From: Microcosmobacter sp040493455 | GTDB taxonomy: Bacteria; Bacteroidota; Bacteroidia; Flavobacteriales; Flavobacteriaceae | Assembly (NCBI RefSeq): GCF_040493455.1 | Contig: NZ_JANFDA010000007.1 | Span: 1-64,000 of the forward strand | Direction of reading: 5' to 3' | Length of the DNA: 64,000 nucleotides | Shown: positions 25,520 through 34,389 of the stretch, piece by piece | Position numbering within the stretch: the stretch's first letter is position 1 | Layout: every line of letters begins with the position of its first letter | Made by a program: the position numbers and the translations under genes | The notes under the pieces: model-generated | Told to the model about the DNA's origin: nothing | What the model saw: only the letters and a program-made list of their open reading frames with translations | Database searches by the model: none

Positions 25520-27190
25520 CTATGATGTATATGCATCTTCATGGACCTTTGCAACTGCGCGTCCACTTGGATCGTTCATGTTTTTGAAAGCTTCGTCCCA
25601 TTCTAAGGCAATCTTGGTACTGCAAGCGACACTTGGTTCTTGTGGTACGCTTTGCGCTGCTGCATCACTTGGGAAGTGCGATTCAAAAATGGTTCTGTAA
25701 TAATATTCTTCTTTGTTTTGTGGTGTTTGAATTGGAAAACGGAAATGTGCATTCGCCATTTGCTCGTCACTGACTTCCTGCTCCACGATATCTTTAAGCG
25801 TATCGATCCAGCTGTAACCTACACCATCACTAAATTGTTCTTTCTGTCTCCATGCTACACTTTCTGGTAAATACTCTTCAAAGGCTTTTCTGATCACCCA
25901 TTTTTCCATACGTTCTTCAGTAATCATTTTATCTTTTGGGTTGATGCGCATAGCAACATCCATGAATTCTTTATCTAAGAATGGCACACGTCCTTCGATT
26001 CCCCATGCTGCTAAACTTTTGTTTGCTCTTAAGCAATCGTACATATGTAACTTGCTCAACTTTCGAACTGTCTCATCATGAAACTCTTCGGCACTTGGTG
26101 CCTTGTGGAAGTATAAATATCCCCCAAACAGTTCATCTGCTCCTTCACCAGACAGTACCATTTTTATTCCCATTGATTTAATGACTCTAGCCATTAGGTA
26201 CATTGGTGTACTCGCTCTTACTGTGGTAATATCATATGTTTCTAGCTGATAGATTACATCTTTAATGGCATCTAATCCTTCTTGAATGGTGAACTTAATT
26301 TCATGATGAACAGTACCAATATGATCCGCTACTTTTTGTGCTGCAGCTAAGTCTGGAGAGCCTTCTAATCCAACAGAAAAACTGTGCAATTGTGGCCACC
26401 ATGCTTGTTCTTTATCATCTGCTTCGATACGCATCTGAGAATATTTTTTAGCGATTGCAGATGTTACTGAAGAGTCTAATCCACCTGATAATAATACACC
26501 ATATGGCACATCACTCATCAGTTGCCTATGTACTGCATCTTCTAGTGCTTGCTGTAATTCTATAATGCTAGTTTCGTTATCTTTTACTGCTTCAAAATCG
26601 GCCCAATCTCTTTTGTACCATTGTACAAACTCACCATCTTTACTACTCAAATAATGTCCTGGAGGAAATAATTCAATCTTTGTACATACGCCTTCAAGTG
26701 CTTTTAATTCTGAAGCGACATAAAATGTTCCGAATTTATCCCAACCAATGTATAATGGAATAATTCCCATATGGTCTCTTGCAATCAAATATTCATCCTT
26801 TTCAACATCATAGATTGCGAAACCAAAAATTCCATTTAAGTCATCTAAAAAGTCAACGCCTTTTTCTTTATAAAGTGCAAGGATAACTTCACAATCGCTT
26901 TGGGTTTGGAACTGGTAAGTTCCTTCAAATTGAGAACGTAATTCTCTATGGTTGTATATTTCGCCATTAGCAGCCAGAATCAATTTTCTATCTTCAGAGA
27001 ACAATGGTTGCTTCCCCGAGGCTGGATCAACAATCGCTAATCGCTCGTGAGCCATTACTGTTTTCTCATCAGAATATATCCCACTCCAATCTGGTCCACG
27101 GTGACGAATCTTTTTCGCCATCTCTAGTAGCTGTGGTCTTAATGTTTCACTCTTTTGTTTTAAATCAAACGCACATACAATTCCGCACAT
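25520..27190 (-). CDS. asnB: Asparagine synthase B (glutamine-hydrolysing)
   Basis: Makes asparagine from aspartate, ATP and glutamine in the cytosol. The 556-residue protein begins MCGIVCAFD, leaving Cys2 as the class II glutaminase nucleophile after Met removal. Glutaminase residues RHRGPD and NGEIYNHRELR follow. The synthetase half has the PP-loop SGGLDSSVTSA (about residue 235) and the SGEGADELFGGY segment. The gene is monocistronic between a terminator and a divergent promoter region (27191-27420). Confidence 0.96.
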   Translation of the reverse strand: MCGIVCAFDLKQKSETLRPQLLEMAKKIRHRGPDWSGIYSDEKTVMAHERLAIVDPASGKQPLFSEDRKLILAANGEIYNHRELRSQFEGTYQFQTQSDCEVILALYKEKGVDFLDDLNGIFGFAIYDVEKDEYLIARDHMGIIPLYIGWDKFGTFYVASELKALEGVCTKIELFPPGHYLSSKDGEFVQWYKRDWADFEAVKDNETSIIELQQALEDAVHRQLMSDVPYGVLLSGGLDSSVTSAIAKKYSQMRIEADDKEQAWWPQLHSFSVGLEGSPDLAAAQKVADHIGTVHHEIKFTIQEGLDAIKDVIYQLETYDITTVRASTPMYLMARVIKSMGIKMVLSGEGADELFGGYLYFHKAPSAEEFHDETVRKLSKLHMYDCLRANKSLAAWGIEGRVPFLDKEFMDVAMRINPKDKMITEERMEKWVIRKAFEEYLPESVAWRQKEQFSDGVGYSWIDTLKDIVEQEVSDEQMANAHFRFPIQTPQNKEEYYYRTIFESHFPSDAAAQSVPQEPSVACSTKIALEWDEAFKNMNDPSGRAVAKVHEDAYTS

Positions 27191-27420
27191 AATTTTTCTT
27201 TTATAGTTTTTAATTCTGATACAAATATGAATTTAAGCTTTCATAATAAAAACATAAATATCAATATTAGCTATAATTTGAAACTATAAAATTCACTTTT
27301 AATAATAATTAAAAGCCAATCAGTGTTTTAAGAAGACTTTAACTTCTAATCTGTAAACTATACTTTATCATTACGTCTACAACTTCTAGTTTAATCTTTC
27401 AATCACTAATATCAGACATT

Positions 27421-27960
27421 ATGAAAATCTCAAAACTTTTATGGCTTTTTGCTTTAGCATTAGTAACGAGTTTTACTGTTGAAGCTCAAAATTTTGCTGG
27501 GCTAGATAAAAGCCCAATGGATGTTGCTGCCTATCCTAGCAGTTACAGAACATCGAATAAACTTATTAAAGTTATTTACAGCAGACCTCAACTAAAAGGA
27601 CGCTCTTTAGACAAACTTGCTCCAAATGGAAAAGTATGGCGTACTGGTGCAAATGAAGCTGCTGAAATCATTTTTTATGCAGACATGAAGCTTGGTGGTA
27701 AAACTGTTAAAGCAGGAACTTACTCTTTATTTACTGTACCAGGAGAAAGAGAGTGGGAAATTATTTTGAGTAGCGACTTAAATGTTTGGGGAGCCTATTC
27801 TTATAATAAAGCTAATGATGTCGTAAGAGTAAAAGCGCCAATATCTAAAGGAGGAGAATCTCTTGAAGCATTCTCTATTGCTTTTGAAGAAGTAAAAGAT
27901 GGTGTAACGATGCACCTAGGATGGGATACAACTAGAGTTGCCGTTCCCTTATCTAAATAG
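27421..27960 (+). CDS. DUF2911 family secreted protein
   Basis: A 179-residue protein with a signal peptide ending near VEAQ (residue 22). The mature part is a DUF2911 domain: YSRPQLKGR, GKVWRTGANEA, GGKTVKAGTYSLF and HLGWDTTRVAVPL are all characteristic. DUF2911 proteins are common in Bacteroidota and have no known function. It stands alone before a terminator shared with queE. I could not find a clear TAnnTTTG box in its upstream gap. Confidence 0.88.
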   Translation: MKISKLLWLFALALVTSFTVEAQNFAGLDKSPMDVAAYPSSYRTSNKLIKVIYSRPQLKGRSLDKLAPNGKVWRTGANEAAEIIFYADMKLGGKTVKAGTYSLFTVPGEREWEIILSSDLNVWGAYSYNKANDVVRVKAPISKGGESLEAFSIAFEEVKDGVTMHLGWDTTRVAVPLSK

Positions 27961-28002
27961 TAACTAATCTGTTCAAAATAATTACTTAGTAATTAGGCAG
28001 AC

Positions 28003-28029
28003 AAAAGCCCTGAATTTTCAGGGCTTTTT
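28003..28029. terminator. Bidirectional terminator between DUF2911 gene and queE
   Basis: AAAAGCCCTGA and TCAGGGCTTTT form a stem with a short ATTT loop between two convergent genes. Confidence 0.9.
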
Positions 28030-28033
28030 ATTG

Positions 28034-28666
28034 TTATGGTATATTTAAATACTTATGTGTTTGTAGTGAGACTTTCCATCTTGGGTTAGCCATAACATAA
28101 TCCACAATTTGCGGCATCATCTTATCTCGCTTACTCCATTCGGGTTGTAGATAAAGAATACAATCTTCAGATACATGTGCTGCTTGTTCTTCAGCAAATC
28201 TAAAGTCGTCTTTATTATAGACGATTACCTTCAACTCATCTGCAACTTTATAGACTTCTTCCGTAGGTAACTTAGTTTTTTTTGGTGAAAGGCAAACCCA
28301 ATCCCAATGACCAGATAAGGTATATGCTCCAGAGGTTTCGATATGTGTTTTAAGACCTTTTTCCTTGAGTAAACTCGTTAACGGATTCATGTCCCACATT
28401 AAAGGTTCTCCTCCAGTAATCACAATTGTGTTTGAGTACTGTGCTGCATCCTCAGCAATTTTTGTTGCTTCTGTCGGTGGATGTAATTCTGCCAACCAAC
28501 TTTCTTTAACGTCGCACCAATGGCAACCTACATCACAGCCGCCAATCCTAGCAAAATATGCTGCAGTTCCCTTATGATAGCCTTCTCCCTGTATCGTATA
28601 GAACGCTTCCATTAAAGGAAGCAATTCTCCTTTATCTATTAATTCTTGTCGTTCTCTTCTTGTCAT
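28034..28666 (-). CDS. queE: 7-carboxy-7-deazaguanine synthase
   Basis: Radical SAM enzyme that turns 6-carboxytetrahydropterin into 7-carboxy-7-deazaguanine for queuosine synthesis. From ATG at 28666 the protein has 210 residues. The cluster cysteines are Cys44, Cys48 and Cys51 in GGCDVGCHWC, the CX3CX2C spacing. TIQGEG near residue 24 and TGGEP are also family features. A longer frame using TTG at 28675 would overlap the promoter box TATCTTTG (28673-28680), so the ATG is preferred; it lies 7 bases after the box, which suggests a leaderless transcript. Confidence 0.93.
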   Translation of the reverse strand: MTRRERQELIDKGELLPLMEAFYTIQGEGYHKGTAAYFARIGGCDVGCHWCDVKESWLAELHPPTEATKIAEDAAQYSNTIVITGGEPLMWDMNPLTSLLKEKGLKTHIETSGAYTLSGHWDWVCLSPKKTKLPTEEVYKVADELKVIVYNKDDFRFAEEQAAHVSEDCILYLQPEWSKRDKMMPQIVDYVMANPRWKVSLQTHKYLNIP

Positions 28667-28672
28667 AAGCAG

Positions 28673-28680
28673 CAAAGATA
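28673..28680 (-). promoter_or_regulatory. queE -7 box TATCTTTG, abutting the start codon
   Basis: TATCTTTG on the minus strand ends 7 bases before the queE ATG at 28666, the same distance as in the 36129 gene. Confidence 0.5.
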
Positions 28681-28702
28681 CTTTAAAAGACCAGAGCTCA
28701 TA

Positions 28703-29146
28703 CTATTTGGCAGCAATTACTTCTATCTCAATCTTAGCATTAGCAGCAAGACCTGCTGCTGCAAACGTAGTTCTGGCTGGTTTTTTTGTGAAATATTTTA
28801 TGTATTCAGTATTGAACGCTTTAAAATCATTGATATCGCTTAGAATTACTGTACACTTTACAACATTGTCCAAAGAAAGGCTGTGGTGCTTTAACACAGC
28901 TTCTATATTTTCTATAGTTTGAATTGTTTCTGCTGCAATACCCCCTTCAACCAATTTTCCTGTACTATGGTCCTTTCCTATTTGTCCTGTCAAAAACAAA
29001 AAATCTTCAGTTTCAACAGCATCACTAAATGGTATACTTTGTCGACTCGGTTCATGAGATTTATGAAAAATAATTTCGGACTTTTCATTACAAGAAACTA
29101 CTGTAAAGACAAGCAAACACAAAAGAAAACACTTAACTTTATTCAT
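28703..29146 (-). CDS. RidA/YjgF-family protein with lipoprotein signal
   Basis: A 147-residue protein made of a lipoprotein signal (lipobox TVVSC, Cys19) and a full RidA domain. RidA enzymes normally hydrolyse reactive enamines or imines in the cytosol. The carboxylate-binding arginine is kept in PARTTFAAAGL and the closing IEIEVIAAK strand is present, so the site looks intact. The signal places it on the periplasmic side, which is unusual. The gene is divergent from the HerA-like ATPase gene over 57 bp. Confidence 0.88.
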   Translation of the reverse strand: MNKVKCFLLCLLVFTVVSCNEKSEIIFHKSHEPSRQSIPFSDAVETEDFLFLTGQIGKDHSTGKLVEGGIAAETIQTIENIEAVLKHHSLSLDNVVKCTVILSDINDFKAFNTEYIKYFTKKPARTTFAAAGLAANAKIEIEVIAAK

Positions 29147-29203
29147 GATATTGAATTTTAAACTTGATTAAAATTAAGTTATTTTTACTCAAAATTTCTA
29201 AGA

Positions 29204-30733
29204 ATGGATAGACAGGACGCTTTTTTCAATCATATTACTGAAGGCAATACAAGCAAAGGAGACTACATAACACTAGGCTCGGCCATGTTAGATGGCGAAA
29301 CTTTACAGAATGCTTATGTTAATGTACCACTCAAAACCATGAACAGACATGGCTTAATTGCTGGTGCTACAGGAACCGGAAAAACGAAAACTTTACAAGT
29401 TTTAGCTGAAAATCTATCTGAACAAGGTGTGCCAGTATTGCTTATGGATATTAAAGGTGATCTTAGTGGATTAGCCCAACCTAGCCCTGGACATCCAAAG
29501 ATTGACGAGCGCATGGAAAAGATTGGCCTTCCGTTTGAGGCAAAATCTTTCCCTGTAGAAGTTATGTCCTTATCTGAACAAGATGGTGTACGCCTAAGAG
29601 CAACGATAAGTGAATTTGGACCTGTTTTAATTTCAAGAATACTTGGAGTTACAGAAACACAAGCTGGAATTATCTCTGTGATCTTTAAATACTGTGATGA
29701 TAATAAATTGCCTTTACTAGATATTAAAGACTTCAAAAAAATCCTTCAATATGCGACAGGCGAAGGAAAGAAAGAATTTGAACAGGAATATGGTCGTATC
29801 TCTACGGCGTCAACTGGTGCAATCTTAAGAAAGTTAGTTGAACTAGAGCAGCAAGGTGGTGATGTGTTTTTTGGTGAAACGTCATTTGATGTTGATGACT
29901 TATTGAGAGTAGACAGGGACGGAAGAGGTTATATCAATATTATAAGACTTACCGATATTCAAGATAAGCCCAAGTTATTCTCAACATTTATGCTGAGTCT
30001 TCTTGCTGAGATTTATTCTACATTCCCTGAACAAGGTGATAGTGGACGACCAGAACTAGTAATGTTTATTGATGAGGCTCATCTTATTTTTAATGAAGCT
30101 TCTGATGCACTTTTGGATCAGATTGAAAGTATCGTAAAGCTTATCCGAAGTAAAGGCGTTGGACTTTATTTTGTTACACAAAACCCAACCGATGTACCAC
30201 CAGAAGTATTGAGCCAGTTAGGATTAAAGGTTCAGCACGCCCTTAGAGCTTTCACAGCTAAAGACCGTAAAGCCATCAAGCTTACTGCTGAAAATTATCC
30301 AGACACGGATTACTATGATACTGCTGAAGTATTAACCTCCTTAGGAATTGGCGAAGCTTTAGTTTCAGCATTAAATGAAAAAGGTAAACCTACACCTCTC
30401 GCTGCTACCATGATGCGTGCTCCAATGAGCCGCATGGATATTTTAACACCTCAAGAGTTGAGTCAACTTTTATCAACTTCAAAATTAACCAGAAAATACA
30501 ACGAAGAAGTTGACAGAGAGAGTGCTTACGAGATGCTTAACAAGAAAATTGAAATTGCTGAGGCTGAAGAAGCTAAAGAGAAAGCTCGTAAAGAAGAAGA
30601 GGCTATAAAAAAAGCTGAAACCAAACGTAAAGAAAGACGTAGAAGCACAAGACAAAACCCGATTGTAAAAGTACTAAGTAGCCCAACCGTAATACGAAGC
30701 GTATTGGGTATCTTAACTAAAATGCTGAAATAA
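29204..30733 (+). CDS. HerA/VirB4-like ATPase, DUF853 family
   Basis: A 509-residue cytosolic P-loop ATPase. Walker A is GATGTGKT (54-61), Walker B is LVMFIDEAH near residue 287, and FVTQNPTDVP is the sensor region. DUF853 members are related to the HerA/FtsK helicase superfamily and their role is not established. The C-terminus has a charged coiled segment rich in Glu and Lys (about 440-490). No NurA nuclease or other defence partner is adjacent. It opens a closely spaced plus-strand run reaching 34186. Confidence 0.88.
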   Translation: MDRQDAFFNHITEGNTSKGDYITLGSAMLDGETLQNAYVNVPLKTMNRHGLIAGATGTGKTKTLQVLAENLSEQGVPVLLMDIKGDLSGLAQPSPGHPKIDERMEKIGLPFEAKSFPVEVMSLSEQDGVRLRATISEFGPVLISRILGVTETQAGIISVIFKYCDDNKLPLLDIKDFKKILQYATGEGKKEFEQEYGRISTASTGAILRKLVELEQQGGDVFFGETSFDVDDLLRVDRDGRGYINIIRLTDIQDKPKLFSTFMLSLLAEIYSTFPEQGDSGRPELVMFIDEAHLIFNEASDALLDQIESIVKLIRSKGVGLYFVTQNPTDVPPEVLSQLGLKVQHALRAFTAKDRKAIKLTAENYPDTDYYDTAEVLTSLGIGEALVSALNEKGKPTPLAATMMRAPMSRMDILTPQELSQLLSTSKLTRKYNEEVDRESAYEMLNKKIEIAEAEEAKEKARKEEEAIKKAETKRKERRRSTRQNPIVKVLSSPTVIRSVLGILTKMLK

Positions 30734-30755
30734 ACCTGAATCCTTAATATCTATC

Positions 30756-31310
30756 ATGACAAAATCATTTTTTTACCTATTGCTAAGTTTTTTATTGGTA
30801 CTCAGTTGTAGCAAAAAAGAACAAAACCCCTTTGAAATTTCTAAACACCATGTTGGCTTACTTACTGATTCTACTCAAGTAAAAGACCTTGAGATGGTTT
30901 TCCCTAACGATTCTATCTCTAAATACATTGGTGGTGATGAATTTACAGGTGATATAAACAATATAGAAATCTACGAAAAGGGTGGAAAAAAGCTGTTAAC
31001 GCTAACACCTAGCGAGGCATTAGATTCTACTGCAGTAATCACTTCGGTAAGAATTGAAGATGACCGTTATAAAACCGAAAAATTAGTCTCCAAGTTGAGC
31101 ACTTTTAAGGATATTGAAGACAACTATAAAATCAATAAAATCAGCAACCTCATTAATAGTATTGTGGTTTCCGTAAATGAAATCAATGCTTCGTTTACCA
31201 TAGATAAGAAAGAGCTACCTGCTAGTTTGAGATTTGACATGAATATTAAAATAGATCCTATTCAAATCCCAGATGGTGCTAAGATTAAGTATTTTATGCT
31301 ACACTGGTAA
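30756..31310 (+). CDS. Lipoprotein of unknown function
   Basis: A 184-residue protein with a clear lipoprotein signal (lipobox LVLSC, Cys18) followed by SKKEQ. I do not recognise a domain in the mature part; it has mixed alpha/beta character, with IGGDEFTGDINNIEIYEKGGKKL in the middle. It lies 22 bp after the DUF853 ATPase gene and 20 bp before a cupin gene, so it is probably co-transcribed with both. Confidence 0.78.
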   Translation: MTKSFFYLLLSFLLVLSCSKKEQNPFEISKHHVGLLTDSTQVKDLEMVFPNDSISKYIGGDEFTGDINNIEIYEKGGKKLLTLTPSEALDSTAVITSVRIEDDRYKTEKLVSKLSTFKDIEDNYKINKISNLINSIVVSVNEINASFTIDKKELPASLRFDMNIKIDPIQIPDGAKIKYFMLHW

Positions 31311-31330
31311 TTCTCGTAAAACACTTCAAC

Positions 31331-31702
31331 ATGAAACAGAAAAAGTATTTCATCCAGGATTCGCCATTTATAGTCCCAACAGATGATGGCAAAACCATTA
31401 AGGAACATTTTGGTTTAGCTAGTGACGGTAATGCAGACATTAGTATTGCACATATGATTGCTCCCGCTGGTTGGAGCGAACCTTTCCAAACTCCTGATTT
31501 TGATGAGTATACTTTTGTTATCAGAGGAAAAAAACAATTTATTGTTGATGGAGACACTGTTGTGTTGGAAGCAGGTCAGTCGATAAAAATCCAAAAAAAC
31601 ACCAGAGTTCAATATTCTAACCCTTTCATTGAAGATTGTGAATATTTAGCTATTTGTCTTCCGGCATTTTCGATTGATGCTGTAAATAGAGAGGATGCTT
31701 AA
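31331..31702 (+). CDS. Cupin-domain protein
   Basis: A 123-residue single cupin barrel without signal peptide. Conserved cupin segments are DEYTFVIRGKKQFIVDG and LEAGQSIKIQKNTRVQYSN. The usual metal-binding histidines of motif 1 are mostly replaced (PDFDEYTFVIRG), so metal binding is doubtful. The last base of its stop codon is the first of the next gene's ATG, which indicates coupling to the hydrolase. Confidence 0.85.
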   Translation: MKQKKYFIQDSPFIVPTDDGKTIKEHFGLASDGNADISIAHMIAPAGWSEPFQTPDFDEYTFVIRGKKQFIVDGDTVVLEAGQSIKIQKNTRVQYSNPFIEDCEYLAICLPAFSIDAVNREDA

Positions 31703-32529
31703 TGAAAAACCTCATCATTAAAACCATTGGCTCGTACATAAACCTGCTTAGTTTTATTTCAACAGAATATGCGGCAGAAAAAGCACTCAATCTTTTTGCT
31801 ACGCCTAGGAAAGGAAAATTAAACGAGCATGATGACGAGTATTTGTCCAAGGCTTATCAAGAAGGTATTGATTATGATGAGTATGAAATTATGACCTACC
31901 GATGGCCTGGTGAAGGTAAAACCATTCTTTTGGTACATGGGTGGGAAAGCAATTCGGCACGTTGGAAGTTTTTAATCAATCAATTGATAGCTTCTGACTA
32001 TAATATTATCGCTCTAGATGCACCTGCGCATGGTAAATCGTCAGGGAAGCAGTTTAATGCTATTCTCTATTCTGAGTTTATTAATGTCGTAGCCAACAAA
32101 TTTGATCCAGAAATCATTATTGGACATTCGGTTGGTGGCATGGCAACGGTATTCTTCCAAAGTAAATATCAAAATAAATCTCTAAAGAAGTTAATTACAC
32201 TTGGTTCACCTTCAGAATTTGTTGGTGTCTTGGATCGGTATTCAGAATTAATGAGTTATAACAACAGAGTTAAAGGTGCTATAGATCGATACATTGAAAA
32301 AAAGTTTCAGTATCCACCATCTCATTTTTCGGGCTCAAAGTTTTCAAAAGAAATAACTTCTGAGGTTTTAGTGATTCACGATACTGAAGATGAAGTTATT
32401 CCTTATGAAGATGCGCTGCTTTATGAAAAAAATTACCCTAAAGCTTCTTTAGTATCAACCAAAGGCAATGGTCATGGTCTCAAGCAAAAAGAAGTTACTA
32501 ATCATATGCTGGATTTTATCAACGCTTAA
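31702..32529 (+). CDS. Alpha/beta hydrolase
   Basis: A 275-residue serine hydrolase. The catalytic triad can be placed: nucleophile in IGHSVGGMA (near residue 141), acid in HDTEDEVIPY and histidine in GNGHGLKQK. The oxyanion segment LLVHGWESN is typical of the family. The N-terminal 45 residues are an extension with one moderately hydrophobic stretch. Substrate unknown. It is translationally coupled to the cupin gene and 17 bp before rluF. Confidence 0.87.
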   Translation: MKNLIIKTIGSYINLLSFISTEYAAEKALNLFATPRKGKLNEHDDEYLSKAYQEGIDYDEYEIMTYRWPGEGKTILLVHGWESNSARWKFLINQLIASDYNIIALDAPAHGKSSGKQFNAILYSEFINVVANKFDPEIIIGHSVGGMATVFFQSKYQNKSLKKLITLGSPSEFVGVLDRYSELMSYNNRVKGAIDRYIEKKFQYPPSHFSGSKFSKEITSEVLVIHDTEDEVIPYEDALLYEKNYPKASLVSTKGNGHGLKQKEVTNHMLDFINA

Positions 32530-32534
32530 AATTG

Positions 32535-32542
32535 TAGCTTTG
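32535..32542 (+). promoter_or_regulatory. rluF -7 box TAGCTTTG
   Basis: TAGCTTTG lies in the 17-bp gap before rluF and ends 5 bases before its ATG, giving a possible internal, leaderless promoter in the run. Confidence 0.4.
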
Positions 32543-32546
32543 TACT

Positions 32547-33308
32547 ATGAGTGAAGGATTGGTAAGACTAAACAAATATCTAAGCGAAGTTGGTTATTGC
32601 TCACGACGAGAAGCAGACCGACTTATTGATGCTGGCAGAATTACCGTCAACGGTTCTCTACCTGAAATGGGTTTGAAAGTTTCACCTGATGATGTCATAA
32701 AGGTTGATGGCGAACTCATTGTAAACCAAAAGAAAGAGTTTGTTTATTTAGCCCTTAACAAGCCTGTTGGGATAGTTTGCACAACAGACACTAGAGTAGA
32801 GAAAAACAATATTATTGATTTCGTAAACTACCACAAGCGTATATTCCCAATTGGTCGTTTGGATAAACCTAGCGAAGGCTTGATTTTACTTACTGATGAT
32901 GGTGATATAGTCAATAAAATTCTTCGCGCTAGTAACAATCATGAAAAGGAATACATTGTAACTGTTGATAAGCCTATTTCTCAAACATTCATTCAACGTA
33001 TGTCTAATGGTGTTCCTATACTAGACACAGTAACCAAAAAATGTAAGGTTGAAAAACTAAGTAAATATGAGTTCAGAATCATATTAACTCAAGGATTGAA
33101 TAGACAAATACGTCGTATGTGCGAATACTTAGACTATGAGGTAACGAGACTGAAACGTGTTCGCATTATGAACATTAAGTTAGATGTGCCTGTTGGAAAG
33201 TATAGAGAACTTACTGCGGAAGAACTTAAAACTTTAAATGAACTAATTTCAGATTCTTCTAAAACGTTTCAGCCTAAATTAGAAAGAAGGAGACAAAATA
33301 GGCGCTAA
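32547..33308 (+). CDS. rluF: 23S rRNA pseudouridine synthase RluF
   Basis: A 253-residue RsuA/RluB/RluF-family enzyme that makes pseudouridine in 23S rRNA (U2604 in E. coli numbering). It has an N-terminal S4 RNA-binding domain (residues 4-62, RLNKYLSEVGYCSRREADRLI) and a catalytic domain with the essential aspartate Asp106 in GRLDKPSEGLILLT. The QGLNRQIRRMCEYL segment is typical of RluF. A basic C-terminal tail follows. It has its own promoter box. Confidence 0.92.
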   Translation: MSEGLVRLNKYLSEVGYCSRREADRLIDAGRITVNGSLPEMGLKVSPDDVIKVDGELIVNQKKEFVYLALNKPVGIVCTTDTRVEKNNIIDFVNYHKRIFPIGRLDKPSEGLILLTDDGDIVNKILRASNNHEKEYIVTVDKPISQTFIQRMSNGVPILDTVTKKCKVEKLSKYEFRIILTQGLNRQIRRMCEYLDYEVTRLKRVRIMNIKLDVPVGKYRELTAEELKTLNELISDSSKTFQPKLERRRQNRR

Positions 33309-33313
33309 TAAAA

Positions 33314-34186
33314 ATGAAAGTGCTTTTTTCAATATTAAGAAAGAAACAGATTGCCATATTCATAGTGGCAATACTAGTACTTGCTATTACTTTTGAAACC
33401 TTACAGCAATTATATTACATCAGACGATTTGACTTATCTGATGAAGCCACTTTTCTAGGAATCTTAAAGAACCAATCCTATAGATGGTTGATATGGATGA
33501 TACTATCTGGCTTTATTATAACCTACGTAAATCGGAATGTAACTCAAAACGGGCTCTCCTTTGCGACTGTTATTAGATATACCATTCTGATAATAAGCCT
33601 AGTCTTTTTGAACATTTTAATAATATCTATAACTCAAGTTTTTATTGGAGGGTTCCCTCTAAATTTTGCGTCATTATTTGTGGACAACATGCCATTTTTC
33701 ACGTTTCAAAAAGCACCTATTTATACACTTGGTTATATTGCCATTTTAGTTATTACACACTTATACCTTATCAATGAACAACTTCAGGTAGAGGTACAAG
33801 ACTTGGCGGATTTAAAAAGAACTAATGTTGAATTGTATGATCAATTAAACAAAAAAATAGATGATAGAGCCTCTATTCTGAATATAAAGATTGGAAATAA
33901 GCGCAAAATAATTCCTGTTGAGGACATTACCTGGATTGAAGCTGATGACTATTGTGTTAAAGTTCACACCACTAATGAACAAACTTATTCCATGCGAAGT
34001 ACTCTAAAGGCTTTGAATGAAAAATTGGATAATAATTTTATGCGTGTGCATAGAAAAGCAATTGTAAATATGCACATGACTAAAGAATTAGATTTATCTG
34101 AAAGTCCTTCGCTAGTCTTAAAAGATGATATGAGAATACCTGTTTCTAAAAGTTATTTAAAACTGGTGCGCAGCTACCTATCTTAG
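33314..34186 (+). CDS. Membrane-anchored LytTR transcriptional regulator
   Basis: A 290-residue protein with four hydrophobic segments in residues 10-155 and a LytTR DNA-binding domain at about 190-290 (ITWIEADDYCVKVHT, RVHRKAIVN, MRIPVSKSYL). A short coiled region near 160-185 links the two. No receiver domain is present, so the membrane part may be the sensor. It follows rluF by 5 bp. A pair of direct repeats at 34209-34241, spaced 21 bp, lies just past its stop and may be a binding site. Confidence 0.9.
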   Translation: MKVLFSILRKKQIAIFIVAILVLAITFETLQQLYYIRRFDLSDEATFLGILKNQSYRWLIWMILSGFIITYVNRNVTQNGLSFATVIRYTILIISLVFLNILIISITQVFIGGFPLNFASLFVDNMPFFTFQKAPIYTLGYIAILVITHLYLINEQLQVEVQDLADLKRTNVELYDQLNKKIDDRASILNIKIGNKRKIIPVEDITWIEADDYCVKVHTTNEQTYSMRSTLKALNEKLDNNFMRVHRKAIVNMHMTKELDLSESPSLVLKDDMRIPVSKSYLKLVRSYLS

Positions 34187-34208
34187 CATTATAATTTCCT
34201 TAACTAAG

Positions 34209-34241
34209 CTTACTGCAAATAAGCATCCACTCTCTGCAAAT
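34209..34241. promoter_or_regulatory. Direct repeats CTnnCTGCAAAT spaced 21 bp, candidate LytTR site
   Basis: CTTACTGCAAAT (34209-34220) and CTCTCTGCAAAT (34230-34241) share 10 of 12 bases and start exactly 21 bp apart. LytTR proteins bind direct repeats on one face of the helix at this spacing. They lie between the LytTR gene and the next gene. Confidence 0.4.
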
Positions 34242-34389
34242 GTATTGATGTCTCACGTTTTTTTTCATTGATTTGAGAAACTAACTAATTAAGATGTCGT
34301 TTCATGAGGAGCAAAGCCAATCACATAGATTAATTGATTTACGCCAATTAGTTCCTCTTAAAACGGCTTCAAATAAAATTTCATCAATA

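Noticed and set aside
29204..30733. HerA-like ATPase as part of an antiphage system
   Set aside because: No NurA nuclease, Sir2 or other defence gene is next to it, and it matches the widespread DUF853 family in a housekeeping-type run.
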